DNA of 64,000 bases from Streptomyces sp. WP-1 (GCF_030450125.1 NZ_CP123923.1:7411001-7475000), one strand, 5' to 3'. Positions 17,536-26,537 are shown, numbered from the stretch's first letter. Numbers and translations are program-made. The notes: generated by a model from the letters alone, not told the origin.

Positions 17536-18969
17536 GTGACAGTGTTCATTCCGGAGCAGCGGAAAGAACCTTCAGAGAACGAATCCCGGGCCGCCGCGGC
17601 GGAGACACTCGCGGAGTTCGCACACCAGATATACCGCGACGGAATTCCGTCGTCCGTCCAGGAGTACGTGACGAAGCTGATCATCGATCAGCTGGGTCTC
17701 CAGCTGGCCTGTTCACGGCTTCCGTGGAGCCGGGCCGCCTACGACTACGTGCGCGAGTTCGGCGCGACGGGCTCGTCGACCGTGCTCTTCCACGGGCTGC
17801 GCACGCACCCCGAGCACGCGGCGTTCGCCAACGCGACGTTCGGGCACGGGCAGGACTTCGACGACACCTGCCAGATGGTGCAGACCCACGCGGGCGCCGT
17901 CATCATCCCGGTCGCGCTCGCCGTCGCCGAGGAAGTCGACGCCACCGGGGAGCAGCTGCTGCGGGCCACCGCCGCCGGCCTGGAGGTCATGCTCCGCGCC
18001 GCGCACGCGGTCTCTCCGGACTGCCTGCGCCGCGGGCACCACACACCGCCGGCGGCCGGCCCCTTCGGAGCCGCGATCGCCGCGGGTCTTCTGCACGGCC
18101 AGAACCCGCAGGAGCTGGCGCAGTCGCTGGCGATCGCGGGCAGCTTCTCCGGCGGCCTGATCGAGTACACCCAGTCCGGGGGCTCGGTCAAGCGCATCCA
18201 CACCGCCATCCCGACCACCGCCGGGATCCGCGCGGTCGCCCTGTCCCGGCGCGGCATGACCGGACCCCTGACCGTCCTGGACGGCGCGAAGGGCTTCGTG
18301 AACGTCTTCGCCGACAAGGGCAGCGTCGAGCGCCTCACCGACCGGCTCGGCAGCCGGTACATCATCGAGAAGGTGGGCCTGAAGTCGTACAACTGCTGCT
18401 ACTTCATCCACGCCCCGCTGGAAGCCTTCCAGTTCCTCATGCGGCAGAAGAACCTGACCCCGGACGACATCGCCGAGGTCACGGTGGGACTGTCCGCGCA
18501 CGGCGCCGTGCACGTCGGCACCATCGTGCACCCCGTCGACCCGCTCGGCGGCCAGTTCAGCGTCCAGTTCACCCTCGGCATGGCCGCCTACGGCGAACTG
18601 CCCGGCCTGGACAGCTACAGCGACGAGCAGCTCGCCGACACCCGCTTCCACGCCTTCGCCGACCGGGTGAAGGTCGAGACCGACCCGGTGGCGGAGGCCG
18701 AGTACCCGGAGAACTGGGGCGGCGTCGTCACCCTGACGACCACCGACGGGCGCACCTTCCGCCGCCGCGTGCGCTACGCCACCGGAACCCCGCAGAACCC
18801 CATGACCGGCGAGGAGGTCTGGGGCAAGTTCTCCCGCATCACCGCCGACGCCCTGGCGGGCGAACAGGCCGTCCGCATCCGCGAGATGGTCGGCGACCTG
18901 GCCGCGCTGGACTCCGTACGCCGGCTGACCGCGCTGCTGGTGCGGCGCGCCCTGCAGCCCAGCCGCTGA
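17536..18969 (+). CDS. MmgE/PrpD family protein (2-methylcitrate dehydratase-like)
   Basis: A 477-residue MmgE/PrpD protein. The helical domain shows ETLAEFAHQIYRDGIPSSVQEYVTKLIIDQLG at the N terminus, FGHGQDFDDTCQ near residue 110, and AAGPFGAAIAAGLLHG and GSVKRIHTAIPTTAGIRA in the core, followed by the C-terminal lid domain. The family includes 2-methylcitrate dehydratase, cis-aconitate decarboxylase (IRG1) and 2MCDH-like enzymes of fungal maleidride pathways. Here it would act on the product of the neighbouring citrate synthase. GTG at 17536 is chosen because a very strong GGGGGAGGG (17522-17530) lies 5 bases upstream; GTG 17542 is the alternative. Dehydration versus decarboxylation cannot be decided. 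Confidence 0.85.
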   Translation: MTVFIPEQRKEPSENESRAAAAETLAEFAHQIYRDGIPSSVQEYVTKLIIDQLGLQLACSRLPWSRAAYDYVREFGATGSSTVLFHGLRTHPEHAAFANATFGHGQDFDDTCQMVQTHAGAVIIPVALAVAEEVDATGEQLLRATAAGLEVMLRAAHAVSPDCLRRGHHTPPAAGPFGAAIAAGLLHGQNPQELAQSLAIAGSFSGGLIEYTQSGGSVKRIHTAIPTTAGIRAVALSRRGMTGPLTVLDGAKGFVNVFADKGSVERLTDRLGSRYIIEKVGLKSYNCCYFIHAPLEAFQFLMRQKNLTPDDIAEVTVGLSAHGAVHVGTIVHPVDPLGGQFSVQFTLGMAAYGELPGLDSYSDEQLADTRFHAFADRVKVETDPVAEAEYPENWGGVVTLTTTDGRTFRRRVRYATGTPQNPMTGEEVWGKFSRITADALAGEQAVRIREMVGDLAALDSVRRLTALLVRRALQPSR

Positions 18970-19062
18970 CGCCCTGCCGCCCCGGCGGGGCCCCGGCCCC
19001 CCTTCACCCCCGAAAGCCGCCCAGGCCACCGGACCCGTCCCCTTCAAGGAGAACCGCAGAAG

Positions 19063-19776
19063 ATGAGCGCCCCCCAGGCACGGCAGAACACCCACTTCGT
19101 CCGCAACGGCAAAGAGATCCACGCCTACCTCGCGCTGCCCGCCTCCGGCCGCGGGCCCGGCGTGATCCTCATCCAGGAGTGGTGGGGGCTGACCGACCAC
19201 ATCGCCGATGTGGCCGACCGGCTGGCCGAGGCGGGCTTCGTCGCCCTGGCGCCCGACCTGTTCGGCGGCCGTACCACCCACGACTCCGACGAGGCCGGGA
19301 AGATGATGAGCGACCTCCCCCTGGAACAGGGCGTCGCGGACCTGGTCGGCGCCGTGGACTGGCTCCTGGAGCACGAGGCCGTCAAGGGCGACGCCCTCGG
19401 CACCGTCGGGTTCTGCATGGGCGGCGGCTTCGTGCTCGCGCTCGCCGCGGCCGCCGGCGAGAAGATCGCCGCGGCCGTCCCCTTCTACGGCGTCTTCGCC
19501 GGCGAGGACCCCGACTTCTCCGGCATGAAGGCCGCCGTACTGGGCCACTTCGGGGAGAAGGACACCTACGCCCCGCCGGAGCGCGCCCAGGACCTGGCCC
19601 GGCAGATCCGCGGCCAGTCCGGCGCCCCCGTCGAGCTGCAGTTCTACCCGGCCGGTCACGCCTTCCACAACGACGAGAACCTCCTCGGCACGTACGACGA
19701 GACCCAGGCCCAGCTCGCCTGGAAGCGCACCCTGACCTTCCTCACGGAACAGCTCACCGTCCCCGCGACCGCCTGA
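19063..19776 (+). CDS. Dienelactone hydrolase family protein
   Basis: A 237-residue alpha/beta hydrolase of the DLH class. The catalytic set is visible: Glu39 in IQEWWGL, nucleophile Cys118 in GFCMGGG, Asp167 in GEKDTYAPPE and His199 in YPAGHAFHN. These enzymes open lactones, especially enol-lactones, or hydrolyse related esters in the cytosol. AGGAG lies 11 bases before the ATG. It sits 93 bases after the PrpD-like gene in the same operon and could hydrolyse a lactone or thioester intermediate derived from the citrate-type product. The substrate is unknown. Confidence 0.88.
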   Translation: MSAPQARQNTHFVRNGKEIHAYLALPASGRGPGVILIQEWWGLTDHIADVADRLAEAGFVALAPDLFGGRTTHDSDEAGKMMSDLPLEQGVADLVGAVDWLLEHEAVKGDALGTVGFCMGGGFVLALAAAAGEKIAAAVPFYGVFAGEDPDFSGMKAAVLGHFGEKDTYAPPERAQDLARQIRGQSGAPVELQFYPAGHAFHNDENLLGTYDETQAQLAWKRTLTFLTEQLTVPATA

Positions 19777-20033
19777 CCGGCAGCGGACCGGCCCAACCGC
19801 CCCCGGGCGGCGGGCCGGTCCCCGGGACGGCCCGGCCACCCGCCGGGTGCCCGGCCCGTCCCGCAGCCGACCTGATCCACCCCGGGGCACCGGCCACCCA
19901 GCGGCCGGTCCGCCCGGGCCGACCTCCCGGGGCCGGCACCGTGCGGTCACGACACCCGTACCGACACGGACCGGCCCCCGCCGGAGCATCCCGCCCCGGC
20001 CCCGCATCTCTTTTCCTGACGCAGAGGTGAGAC

Positions 20034-20942
20034 ATGCCCGCTCTCGACGCAACGCAGCTCGACCAGTACGCCGCCAAGGGCTACCTCGTGGTGGAGAACG
20101 TCCTCAGCGCTTCCGAACTCCAGGAACTGCGCGAGGTCACCGACAGCTTCGCCGCCCAGGCCGGCGACGAGAACGCCGACCGCCGCATCCTCGACATCGG
20201 CGAGCACGAGGGCCGCCCCTACGTGCGGCGCGTCAAGTCGCCGCACCGCCACCACCCGGTCTACGACGCGACGGTGCGCCACCCCGGCATCCTCGACATC
20301 GTCGCCGGCCTCCTCGGCGACGACCTGCGCCTGTACGGCAGCAAGATCAACCTGAAGCTGCCCTCCGGCACCGGCGACGCCATCCAGTGGCACCAGGACT
20401 GGGGCTTCTACCCGCACACCAACGACTCCCTGGTCGCCGTCGGTGTCCTCCTGGACGACATGACCGAGGAGAACGGACCCCTCCTGGTCGTGCCCGGCTC
20501 GCACCTGGGGGAGGTGTACTCCCACAACCAGGGCGGCCGTTTCGCCGGCGCCCTGGACCACACCCAGATCAAGGACATGCTCGACAACGCCGTCCAGCTG
20601 ACCGCGCCCGCCGGGTCCATCACCCTGCACCACGTGCGCGCCGTCCACGCCAGCGGCCCCAACCGCTCCACCGGCTCGCGCCGCGTCATCTTCCAGAACT
20701 ACGCCGCCGCCGACGCCTGGCCGCTCGTGGGCTGCGGCGCCCCCGGCGACCGCCACCTGTGCGCGGGCGGCGACTGGGACGCCTACCAGGACCTCCTGGT
20801 GCGCGGCCAGGACCGCCAGGTCCGCCTCGCCCAGGTCCCGGTCCACCTGCCGCTGCCCGGTGCGAAGGACTCCTCCTCGGTGTTCACCACCCAGAGCGGC
20901 GCCGACAAGAACTACTTCGCCTCCTCGGGGGCCATGGAGTGA
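20034..20942 (+). CDS. Phytanoyl-CoA dioxygenase (PhyH) family Fe(II)/2-oxoglutarate oxygenase
   Basis: The 302-residue protein has the jelly-roll facial triad His120-x-Asp122 (QWHQDWGFYPHT) and His205 (VRAVHASGPNRS), with Arg211 available to bind 2-oxoglutarate. Bacterial PhyH enzymes in biosynthetic clusters hydroxylate or halogenate small molecules; Asp rather than Ala/Gly in HxD argues for hydroxylation. The start follows GAGGTGAG. It lies 257 bases after the dienelactone hydrolase gene (noncoding, no structure recognised) and overlaps the MFS gene by four bases. Confidence 0.88.
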   Translation: MPALDATQLDQYAAKGYLVVENVLSASELQELREVTDSFAAQAGDENADRRILDIGEHEGRPYVRRVKSPHRHHPVYDATVRHPGILDIVAGLLGDDLRLYGSKINLKLPSGTGDAIQWHQDWGFYPHTNDSLVAVGVLLDDMTEENGPLLVVPGSHLGEVYSHNQGGRFAGALDHTQIKDMLDNAVQLTAPAGSITLHHVRAVHASGPNRSTGSRRVIFQNYAAADAWPLVGCGAPGDRHLCAGGDWDAYQDLLVRGQDRQVRLAQVPVHLPLPGAKDSSSVFTTQSGADKNYFASSGAME

Positions 20943-22183
20943 GCAGCGCCCGCCGGTCCGCCACCCCGTCCGGAGCCGAGGCCGCTCCGGACGGGGCCGG
21001 TGACACGCCCCGCCCCGGCGCCCTGCGCGCCCTGTTCGTCTACCGGCTGATCTCCCGCGCCTACTTCCATCTGCCGGTCCTGTTCGCCTTCCTCTACCTG
21101 CACCACCTCGGCATCGCCCTCGCGCAGACCCTGCTGGCCCTGTACGGGTTCACCGTGATGGTGTCCGGGGCGTTCGTCGGCCGTTTCTCCGCCGCGTTCG
21201 GCCCCCGCACCCTGCTGGTCGGCGGGGAGATCGTCAAGGCCGCGGGCCTGCTGCTGATCGGCACGGTCGCGGGCGGCACGCCGGGCCTGGTCGCGGGACA
21301 GATCCTCAGCGGCTTCGGCTACGCGCTCACCGCGAGCGTCGAGTCGCCGCTGGTGGGCGTCCTGGAGCCGGACCGCGAGCGGGCCTCGAAGATCCAGGCC
21401 CGCACCCAGAGCTGGATCTTCGCGGTCGTCATGGGCTCCGGCATCGCCGGCGCCGTGATCTTCCAGCACACCCGCCTCACCGTGTTCCTGCTGTCCGCGC
21501 TCGCCTGCGCGGCCGCCGCCACCGCCGCCACCGGTGTCGGTTCCGTACGGCTCCCCGCCGCCCGTACCACCCCCAACGCCGACGCTCCGGCGACGAGCGG
21601 GGGTTGGACCGGCGGGGCGGGATGGTGGATCGCCTACTACGTGTGCCTGCGCGGTGTCGCCCTGGCCGCGTTCGTCGGCTTCATCCCGTACCTGCTGTTC
21701 GTGCGCACCAAGGTCTCCCTCGCCCTGTTCGGCGTCCTGCTCGCGGTGTTCAACGTCGCGGCGCTGCTCGTCGCCCGCTGGACCGCGAAACTGCTGCGCA
21801 CCACGCCCGCCGCCCCGCTGCTGGCCGCCACCCTCGCCTGTGTCGCCGCCTCGCTCGTCCTGCTCGCGACGACGTCCCGCCTGGTGCCGGTGATCATCGC
21901 CATCGCCCTGCTGGGCCTCGGCGCGGGAGCGGCCCGCCCGCTCACCCAGGACGGCCTGTCCGCGCTGGACGGCCCCACCCGGGGCCGGGTGACCGTGCGC
22001 ATGGAGCAGCTCACCGGAAGCGCCAACACCGTGGTCCTGGTCCTCGGCGGACTCGGCCTGGGCGCCGGACACGCGCCCGCCGTCATGTGGGGCGCGGCCG
22101 CCGTCGTCGCCGTCACCGGCGCCGTGATCCTCGCCGCCCGGCCCGGAGCCCGCACCGCGAACCCGGCCCAGGCACTGAACTGA
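20939..22183 (+). CDS. MFS transporter, probable exporter of the cluster product
   Basis: A 414-residue protein with about twelve hydrophobic segments and the MFS layout, including LLALYGFTVMVSGAFVGRF and GQILSGFGYALTASVESPL. The GTG start at 20939 overlaps the TGA of the PhyH gene (GTGA), giving translational coupling. No sugar- or drug-specific motif could be assigned. Position at the end of the enzyme run supports export or self-resistance; this is contextual inference. Confidence 0.82.
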   Translation: MSSARRSATPSGAEAAPDGAGDTPRPGALRALFVYRLISRAYFHLPVLFAFLYLHHLGIALAQTLLALYGFTVMVSGAFVGRFSAAFGPRTLLVGGEIVKAAGLLLIGTVAGGTPGLVAGQILSGFGYALTASVESPLVGVLEPDRERASKIQARTQSWIFAVVMGSGIAGAVIFQHTRLTVFLLSALACAAAATAATGVGSVRLPAARTTPNADAPATSGGWTGGAGWWIAYYVCLRGVALAAFVGFIPYLLFVRTKVSLALFGVLLAVFNVAALLVARWTAKLLRTTPAAPLLAATLACVAASLVLLATTSRLVPVIIAIALLGLGAGAARPLTQDGLSALDGPTRGRVTVRMEQLTGSANTVVLVLGGLGLGAGHAPAVMWGAAAVVAVTGAVILAARPGARTANPAQALN

Positions 22184-22221
22184 CCGGAAAAGGCACCCAC
22201 CCGATCGAGGAGGAACGAGCG

Positions 22222-22434
22222 ATGACCACCCTGGACAGCACCGCACCCGCCCTCGGCACCGAACCGCCCGGCGACCAGCCCGGCCCGGCCACCCCCCAAC
22301 AGCCCGGCTCGGGGGTGCCGTCCCGGCTCGGCGAGGTCTGCGCACGCGGCCTGTGGCTCGCTCCACGCCCCCTCCACCTCGCGGGATACCCGGACGACCC
22401 GGACGACGCCCACATCGTGCGGGGTCTCGACTGA
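22222..22434 (+). CDS. 70-residue peptide of unknown function, possible precursor peptide
   Basis: A short gene with a near-perfect ribosome site, GAGGAGG (22207-22213), 8 bases before the ATG and 38 bases after the MFS gene. The peptide has a Pro/Gly/Gln-rich first half (to about residue 32), one Cys (40), a hydrophobic middle (GLWLAPRPLHLAGY) and an acidic tail YPDDPDDAHIVRGLD. There is no transmembrane helix or signal peptide. Its stop overlaps the next start (TGATGA-type, ATG at 22434), which opens a fragment resembling an ATP-grasp enzyme. Peptide plus ATP-grasp is the arrangement of graspetides and of pheganomycin-type ligase systems, but I recognise no leader or core motif, so a precursor role is a hypothesis. 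Confidence 0.6.
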   Translation: MTTLDSTAPALGTEPPGDQPGPATPQQPGSGVPSRLGEVCARGLWLAPRPLHLAGYPDDPDDAHIVRGLD

Positions 22435-22557
22435 TGACCCCTCACCAGGCGGCGCCCCAGGTCCCGGTGCTGCACATCGGCTGGATGCCCCGGGCGGTGA
22501 CCGCGCTGGCCCGTGCCGTCGGTGTCGCCGGGGCGCCGCTGCCGCCCGCGGGTTCGG
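22434..22557 (+). pseudogene. Truncated 5' end of a possible ATP-grasp ligase gene
   Basis: Translation from the ATG overlapping the peptide stop gives MTPHQAAPQVPVLHIGWMPR followed by AVTALARAVGVAGAPLPPAG, which resembles the N-terminal preATP-grasp strand-helix of ligases encoded in biosynthetic clusters. The similarity fades after about 40 residues, and the downstream sequence matches no ATP-grasp core (no ATP-binding glycine loop or metal-binding carboxylate motif) although the frame stays open to 23120. The gene appears cut by a recombination near 22.56 kb. The family call is tentative. Confidence 0.35.
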
Positions 22558-22559
22558 AT

Positions 22560-23108
22560 CAGACCTCCGAAGAGACCGTGATGAGTGATGAGTACCGGGC
22601 CCAAGAGTCCCGTGACCGCCCGGATCGAGTCCGCGAACACCTCCGTCGTCCACGCGACCACGTCCGTGGCCCACTCGCGCCCGTCGCAACGGAAGGCGAG
22701 CGCGTGGCGCAGCCCTCGGACTGCACCACACCGGCGAGGGGACGGGCGAGCCCCGGAATCGTCGTCCCGGCGGACTTGAGGGGCTTGATCTCCATATGCC
22801 GGTACGTGCGTTCAAGCGCCGCCTCGCGGACCCGTGGGCGCGAACCAGTCGGCCGTCTCGGCGAGTTCGACGCGGGCGTCCCCGGCCCGGTGCAGCGGCA
22901 CGAGGGCGTGGATGCCGGTGAGGCGGACGGTGCCGATGCGATGGAGCGCGTCCGACAGGACCATGATGACGGGCAGGATCGGCAGGCGCCGGGCGCGCCG
23001 CTTCCCGCCCGGGGTGTGCGCGGGCCGGGGGAGCGAGGACTGCGACCAGGCCGGCTGACGCACCCGGCCGTCCTGAGTCCGCACACCGCCCGCGTCGTCG
23101 TGATCCAA
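22560..23108 (-). pseudogene. Degenerate minus-strand gene remnant, family not recognised
   Basis: Protein-like segments follow one another in three minus-strand frames: VIMVLSDALHRIGTVRLTGI and ADWFAPTGPRGG (around 23000-22830), HMEIKPLKSAGTTIPGLARP (around 22790-22735), and ALAFRCDGREWATDVVAWTT then EVFADSIRAVTGLLGPV (22700-22590). At least two frameshifts separate them, so this is a decayed gene. I cannot name the family. It abuts the truncated ATP-grasp-like fragment tail to tail, marking a rearrangement junction. Confidence 0.4.
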
Positions 23109-23340
23109 GGGGGTTGGTGATGAAGACTCCGGGGCCGGCGCCGTCCGTCGCAGCGTGCCCGGTCCCGGTCATCGCGAGGCGGACGCCGGGCTATAGTCAC
23201 AGGGTCGCGAAAAACGATGTCCCCGCGGATCCATCCCGCCGGACATCGCGCATACATCGACGCAGATGGTTCTGATCGGTGAGCGTCTCCTTGCCGAGAC
23301 CGGGCATCCCGCCCGCTTTCGGCGCTGACCATCGCCGACG

Positions 23341-23357
23341 TGTGTCGGCGCGACACA
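23341..23357 (+). promoter_or_regulatory. Inverted repeat upstream of the TetX-like gene
   Basis: TGTGTC-GGCGC-GACACA, 6-bp perfect arms, ends 10 bases before the ATG and overlaps the ribosome-site region. Such a position suits a repressor operator; no regulator gene is adjacent (the 23121-23367 interval has no recognisable gene). Confidence 0.4.
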
Positions 23358-23367
23358 GGAGCGCAGC

Positions 23368-24492
23368 ATGCGGAAGACCATCGCCATCGTCGGAGCCGGA
23401 CTGGGCGGGCTGACGCTCGCACGAGTGCTTCAGGCCCACGGCGTCGCCGCGACGATCTACGAGAGCGAGCCGTCGGCGGAGACCCGTGCACAAGGCGGCC
23501 TGCTCGACATCCACGTGGAAACCGGACAGGTCGCGCTTCGCGCAGCCGGTCTCTACGACGAGTTCCTCACCCTGGTCCGCCCGGGCGAGGACGCCAAGCG
23601 CGTCGTCGACCGCCACGGCACGATCCTGTTCGACATGCCCGCGAACCCCGACTCGGCCCGCCCGGAGGTGGACCGCGGGGAACTCCGGCGCCTGCTCATC
23701 GACGCGCTGGCGCCCGGGACGATCAGGTGGGGCCACAAGCTCACCTCGCTCCATCGCCGCGCGGAGGGCGGCTACGACCTGGCCTTCGCGGAGGGTTCCG
23801 CCACCCGCGCCGACATGGTCGTCGGCGCGGACGGCGCCTGGTCGAAGGTGCGTCCGCTGCTTACCCCCGCCACGCCTCGCTACAGCGGAACGTGCTTCGT
23901 CGAGATCGCCCTCGCCACCGACGGCGACCAGGACTGTCGGGCGAGCGTGGCCGCGATCGGCAGCGGCACACTGATGGCGGTCGCGCCGGGCAAGGGCATC
24001 ATCGCCCATCGCTACGCCGACGGGCGTGTGCGCGGATACGTGGCGCTGAACAAGCCCGAGGCGTGGATGAGTTCGATCGACTTCGGCGACCCGTCCGCCG
24101 GTCTCCGTCGACTCGCCGACGAGTTCGACGGCTGGTCGCCGCTGCTGACCGCCTTCGTGACGCACAGCGACGCGGAACCGTGGCTCCGGCCCGTCTACGC
24201 CCTGCCCGTCGGGCTCACCTGGGACAGGATGCCCGGCGTGACGCTCGTCGGCGACGCCGCGCATCTGATGTCGCCCTTCGCCGGGGAGGGGGCGAACCTC
24301 GCCATGTACGACGGCGCCGACCTGGCGAGCGAGCTGATCGAGCAACCCGACATCGAGGCCGCGCTCACCGCCTACGAGGAGCGGCTGTTCCGGCGCGGCA
24401 GTGAGGCCGCCGACCGCTCGGCGAAGAACCTGGAGGTCTTCTTCGGCCGGGAAGCACCGCGGAGTGTGGTCACGCTGTTCGATCACTCCTGA
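23368..24492 (+). CDS. FAD-dependent monooxygenase, TetX-like
   Basis: A 374-residue flavoprotein hydroxylase. The Rossmann dinucleotide motif IAIVGAGLGGLTLARVL opens the protein, GGLLDIHVETGQVALRAAGL matches the TetX/PHBH-family segment after the first strand, and GDAAHLMSPFAGEGANLAM is the second FAD-binding motif near residue 291. Members use NADPH and O2 to hydroxylate aromatic or polyketide substrates; some inactivate tetracyclines. Tetracycline activity cannot be inferred from motifs alone. GGAG lies 9 bases before the start. The gene stands alone and converges on the desaturase gene. Confidence 0.88.
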   Translation: MRKTIAIVGAGLGGLTLARVLQAHGVAATIYESEPSAETRAQGGLLDIHVETGQVALRAAGLYDEFLTLVRPGEDAKRVVDRHGTILFDMPANPDSARPEVDRGELRRLLIDALAPGTIRWGHKLTSLHRRAEGGYDLAFAEGSATRADMVVGADGAWSKVRPLLTPATPRYSGTCFVEIALATDGDQDCRASVAAIGSGTLMAVAPGKGIIAHRYADGRVRGYVALNKPEAWMSSIDFGDPSAGLRRLADEFDGWSPLLTAFVTHSDAEPWLRPVYALPVGLTWDRMPGVTLVGDAAHLMSPFAGEGANLAMYDGADLASELIEQPDIEAALTAYEERLFRRGSEAADRSAKNLEVFFGREAPRSVVTLFDHS

Positions 24493-24586
24493 CGCCTCGG
24501 TGACGTCGGCGACTCGCGTGAGCGGTTCGACGGGGTTGCCGCCCGATTCGGGGAGGGCGGCGAGATCATCTGCGGGCGCGGGTGCG

Positions 24587-25636
24587 TCATGCTCGGGCGC
24601 TGCTGGTACGGGCTCGCCGCAGCGGGGCTCCCGCCCGGTGGAGACTGGCGAGCGCCTGCCGGTAGGAGGCGATCAGCCCGGTCTCCAGGTAGTCGACCCC
24701 CAGGTCCTGGCAGTAGCGGCGGACGATGGGCCGGGCCTTGCGCAGATGGGGGCTGGGCATGCTGGGGAACAGGTGGTGTTCGATCTGATGGTTCAGGCCG
24801 CCCAGGGCGAGGTCGGTGAACCAGTTGCCGCGTACGTTACGTGCGGTGAGGACCTGGCGGCGCAGGAAGTCGGGGCGGTCGTCGCCGGTGAGGATCGGCA
24901 TGCCCTTGTGGTTGGGGGCGAAGAGGCAGCCGAGGTAGAGGCCGAACAGGGCCTGGTTGACGGCCAGGAACGCGATCGCCATGCCGGGCGGGAGGACGAG
25001 GAACACCGCGGTCAGGTAGGCGGCGGTGTGCCCGTAGAGCAGCGTGCCGTCCAGGGCGCGGTTCTTCAGGGCCCGGTTGCCCAGTGCCCGCGCGCTGGAG
25101 ACGTGGAGGTTGACCCCTTCGAGCAGGAGCAGGGGGAAGAAGAGGAGCGCCTGGCGGCGGCCGAGGATCCTCGGCAGTCCGGTCGCGGCGCGCGCCTGGT
25201 CCTGGGACCACACCAGCAGGTCGGGGGCGATGTCGGGGTCGAGGTCCTCGTGGTTGGGGTTGGCATGGTGGCGGGTGTGTTTGTCCTGCCACCACCCGTA
25301 GCCCATCCCGATCGCGGCCCCGGCGACGCGGCCGGACGTCTCGCTGGGCCGACGCCGGCGAAAGACCTGGCGATGCGCGACGTCGTGGGCGAGCAGAGCG
25401 ACCTGCCCGAACATCACGGCGAGGAACGCGGCCACCGCCAGGGTCCACCAGCCGGCGCCGATGACGACGAACGCGCTCCAGCCACCCGCGTAGGCGACGG
25501 CCACGGCGATGGACCGGACGGTGTAGTAGCCGGGGCACCGGTCCATCAGACCGGCCGCGTTGATCTTCTTGGACAGGCGGGCGAAATCACTGCCGCCGCG
25601 GGGAGGCGGGCGGCGGAGGGGGGTTTGCGCGGTCAT
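24587..25636 (-). CDS. Membrane fatty acid desaturase
   Basis: A 349-residue acyl-lipid or acyl-CoA desaturase with the three histidine boxes HDVAH (84-88), HTRHH (120-124) and HQIEHH (near 296-301), separated by hydrophobic hairpins as in the FADS family. The HxxHH first/second boxes with HQIEHH third box resemble front-end-like actinobacterial desaturases lacking a cytochrome b5 domain. The ATG at 25636 has GGAAGG upstream; an upstream in-frame start at 25720 would only add a basic tail. The enzyme inserts a double bond using O2 and ferredoxin-type electrons, probably for membrane fluidity. Confidence 0.9.
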   Translation of the reverse strand: MTAQTPLRRPPPRGGSDFARLSKKINAAGLMDRCPGYYTVRSIAVAVAYAGGWSAFVVIGAGWWTLAVAAFLAVMFGQVALLAHDVAHRQVFRRRRPSETSGRVAGAAIGMGYGWWQDKHTRHHANPNHEDLDPDIAPDLLVWSQDQARAATGLPRILGRRQALLFFPLLLLEGVNLHVSSARALGNRALKNRALDGTLLYGHTAAYLTAVFLVLPPGMAIAFLAVNQALFGLYLGCLFAPNHKGMPILTGDDRPDFLRRQVLTARNVRGNWFTDLALGGLNHQIEHHLFPSMPSPHLRKARPIVRRYCQDLGVDYLETGLIASYRQALASLHRAGAPLRRARTSSARA

Positions 25637-25961
25637 GCTGCTGATGCGTCCTTCCCGGCTCACGGGCCGCGTCCGGCTGGGCGGTGCATACCGGATGCGC
25701 GACGGCGTCCGGGTACCCACACCCCTGCCGCTCAGCCCGGCAGCCCGCTGTTCGTCGGTCGGACTCTGCGGAGGTCGCGGGGCTCGACGTACGGCCCTCC
25801 CCCGGAGGGTGGCCGCTGCCGATGAACCTGCCGCGCCGGCAATCGGGGCGAATCGGCATGATCTTGGTGCCCGGAACGAGCCTCGGGCCCGCCCCGGCCC
25901 GCACCTGATCGCCGATCCCCTCGTCCCGTACTAACAGGACGTTTGCGAGTGTGCAGGCCGG
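25637..25961. other. 325-bp gap between desaturase and MarR genes
   Basis: No gene, RNA or repeat is recognisable. It should contain the desaturase promoter (minus strand). Confidence 0.4.
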
Positions 25962-26486
25962 TCAGGGAGTCCGGTCGGGAGGGGTGGCGGGGGAGTGCGG
26001 TGCCGCCGTTCCCTGCTCCGCGAGGTGGGTGTCCATGGTGGCGTTCAGGTCGGCCATGAACGTCTCGAACTGCTCCAGGAGCCGGGGCGGGTAGTGCGAC
26101 ATCGTGGTGTCGAGGCGGCCGGCGAGCGGGCCGAAGAACTCGTCCGCCCGCTCCTGGATGTGCCCGCCGCTGCGCAGGGTGACGATGCGCCGGTCGGAGT
26201 GTTCGCGGACGCGGGTGATGTGCCCCGCCGCCTCCAGACGGTTCAGGAGCGCGGTGGTGGCTCCCGTGGACAGGGAGATGCGCTCGCTCAGCCGCGCCGG
26301 TGACAGGGGGGTGCCGCGCTCTTCGGCGGCGGCGATCTGCAGGACCGCGGTCGCGTCGGTGGAGTGCAGGCCCAGCCAGGCGGCGAAGCGCCGGCTGAGT
26401 TCGGCGTAGTGGCCGCCGTAGATCCGCAGCGCTTCCATCAGCCGCTCACGCTGTGCCGCGACGCCGTCGCGCATCACTTCCTCCAT
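25962..26486 (-). CDS. MarR-family transcriptional regulator
   Basis: A 174-residue winged-helix protein; the MarR core reads LSPARLSERISLSTGATTALLNRLEAAGHITRVREHSDRR, i.e. recognition helix plus the DRR wing. The ATG at 26486 is chosen because GGAGGGG lies 6 bases upstream; the in-frame upstream codons lie beyond the ribosome site. It is transcribed away from the DHA2 efflux gene with a 115-bp shared control region, the usual arrangement of a repressor and its efflux pump. Confidence 0.9.
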   Translation of the reverse strand: MEEVMRDGVAAQRERLMEALRIYGGHYAELSRRFAAWLGLHSTDATAVLQIAAAEERGTPLSPARLSERISLSTGATTALLNRLEAAGHITRVREHSDRRIVTLRSGGHIQERADEFFGPLAGRLDTTMSHYPPRLLEQFETFMADLNATMDTHLAEQGTAAPHSPATPPDRTP

Positions 26487-26537
26487 GAAGGCCCCTCCGC
26501 CGTTCTCTCCGCGGTGCGGTCCACCGACCGGGCCGCT

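Noticed and set aside
22434..23120. Full-length 229-residue protein from the ATG overlapping the peptide stop
   Set aside because: The frame remains open, but after about 40 residues the product is Arg/Gly/Asp-rich without domain features and lies opposite protein-like minus-strand segments, so it is treated as a truncated gene.
23368..24492. Tetracycline-inactivating enzyme (tet(X))
   Set aside because: Only the general TetX/PHBH fold and FAD motifs are visible; substrate specificity cannot be read from these, so the gene is called TetX-like only.
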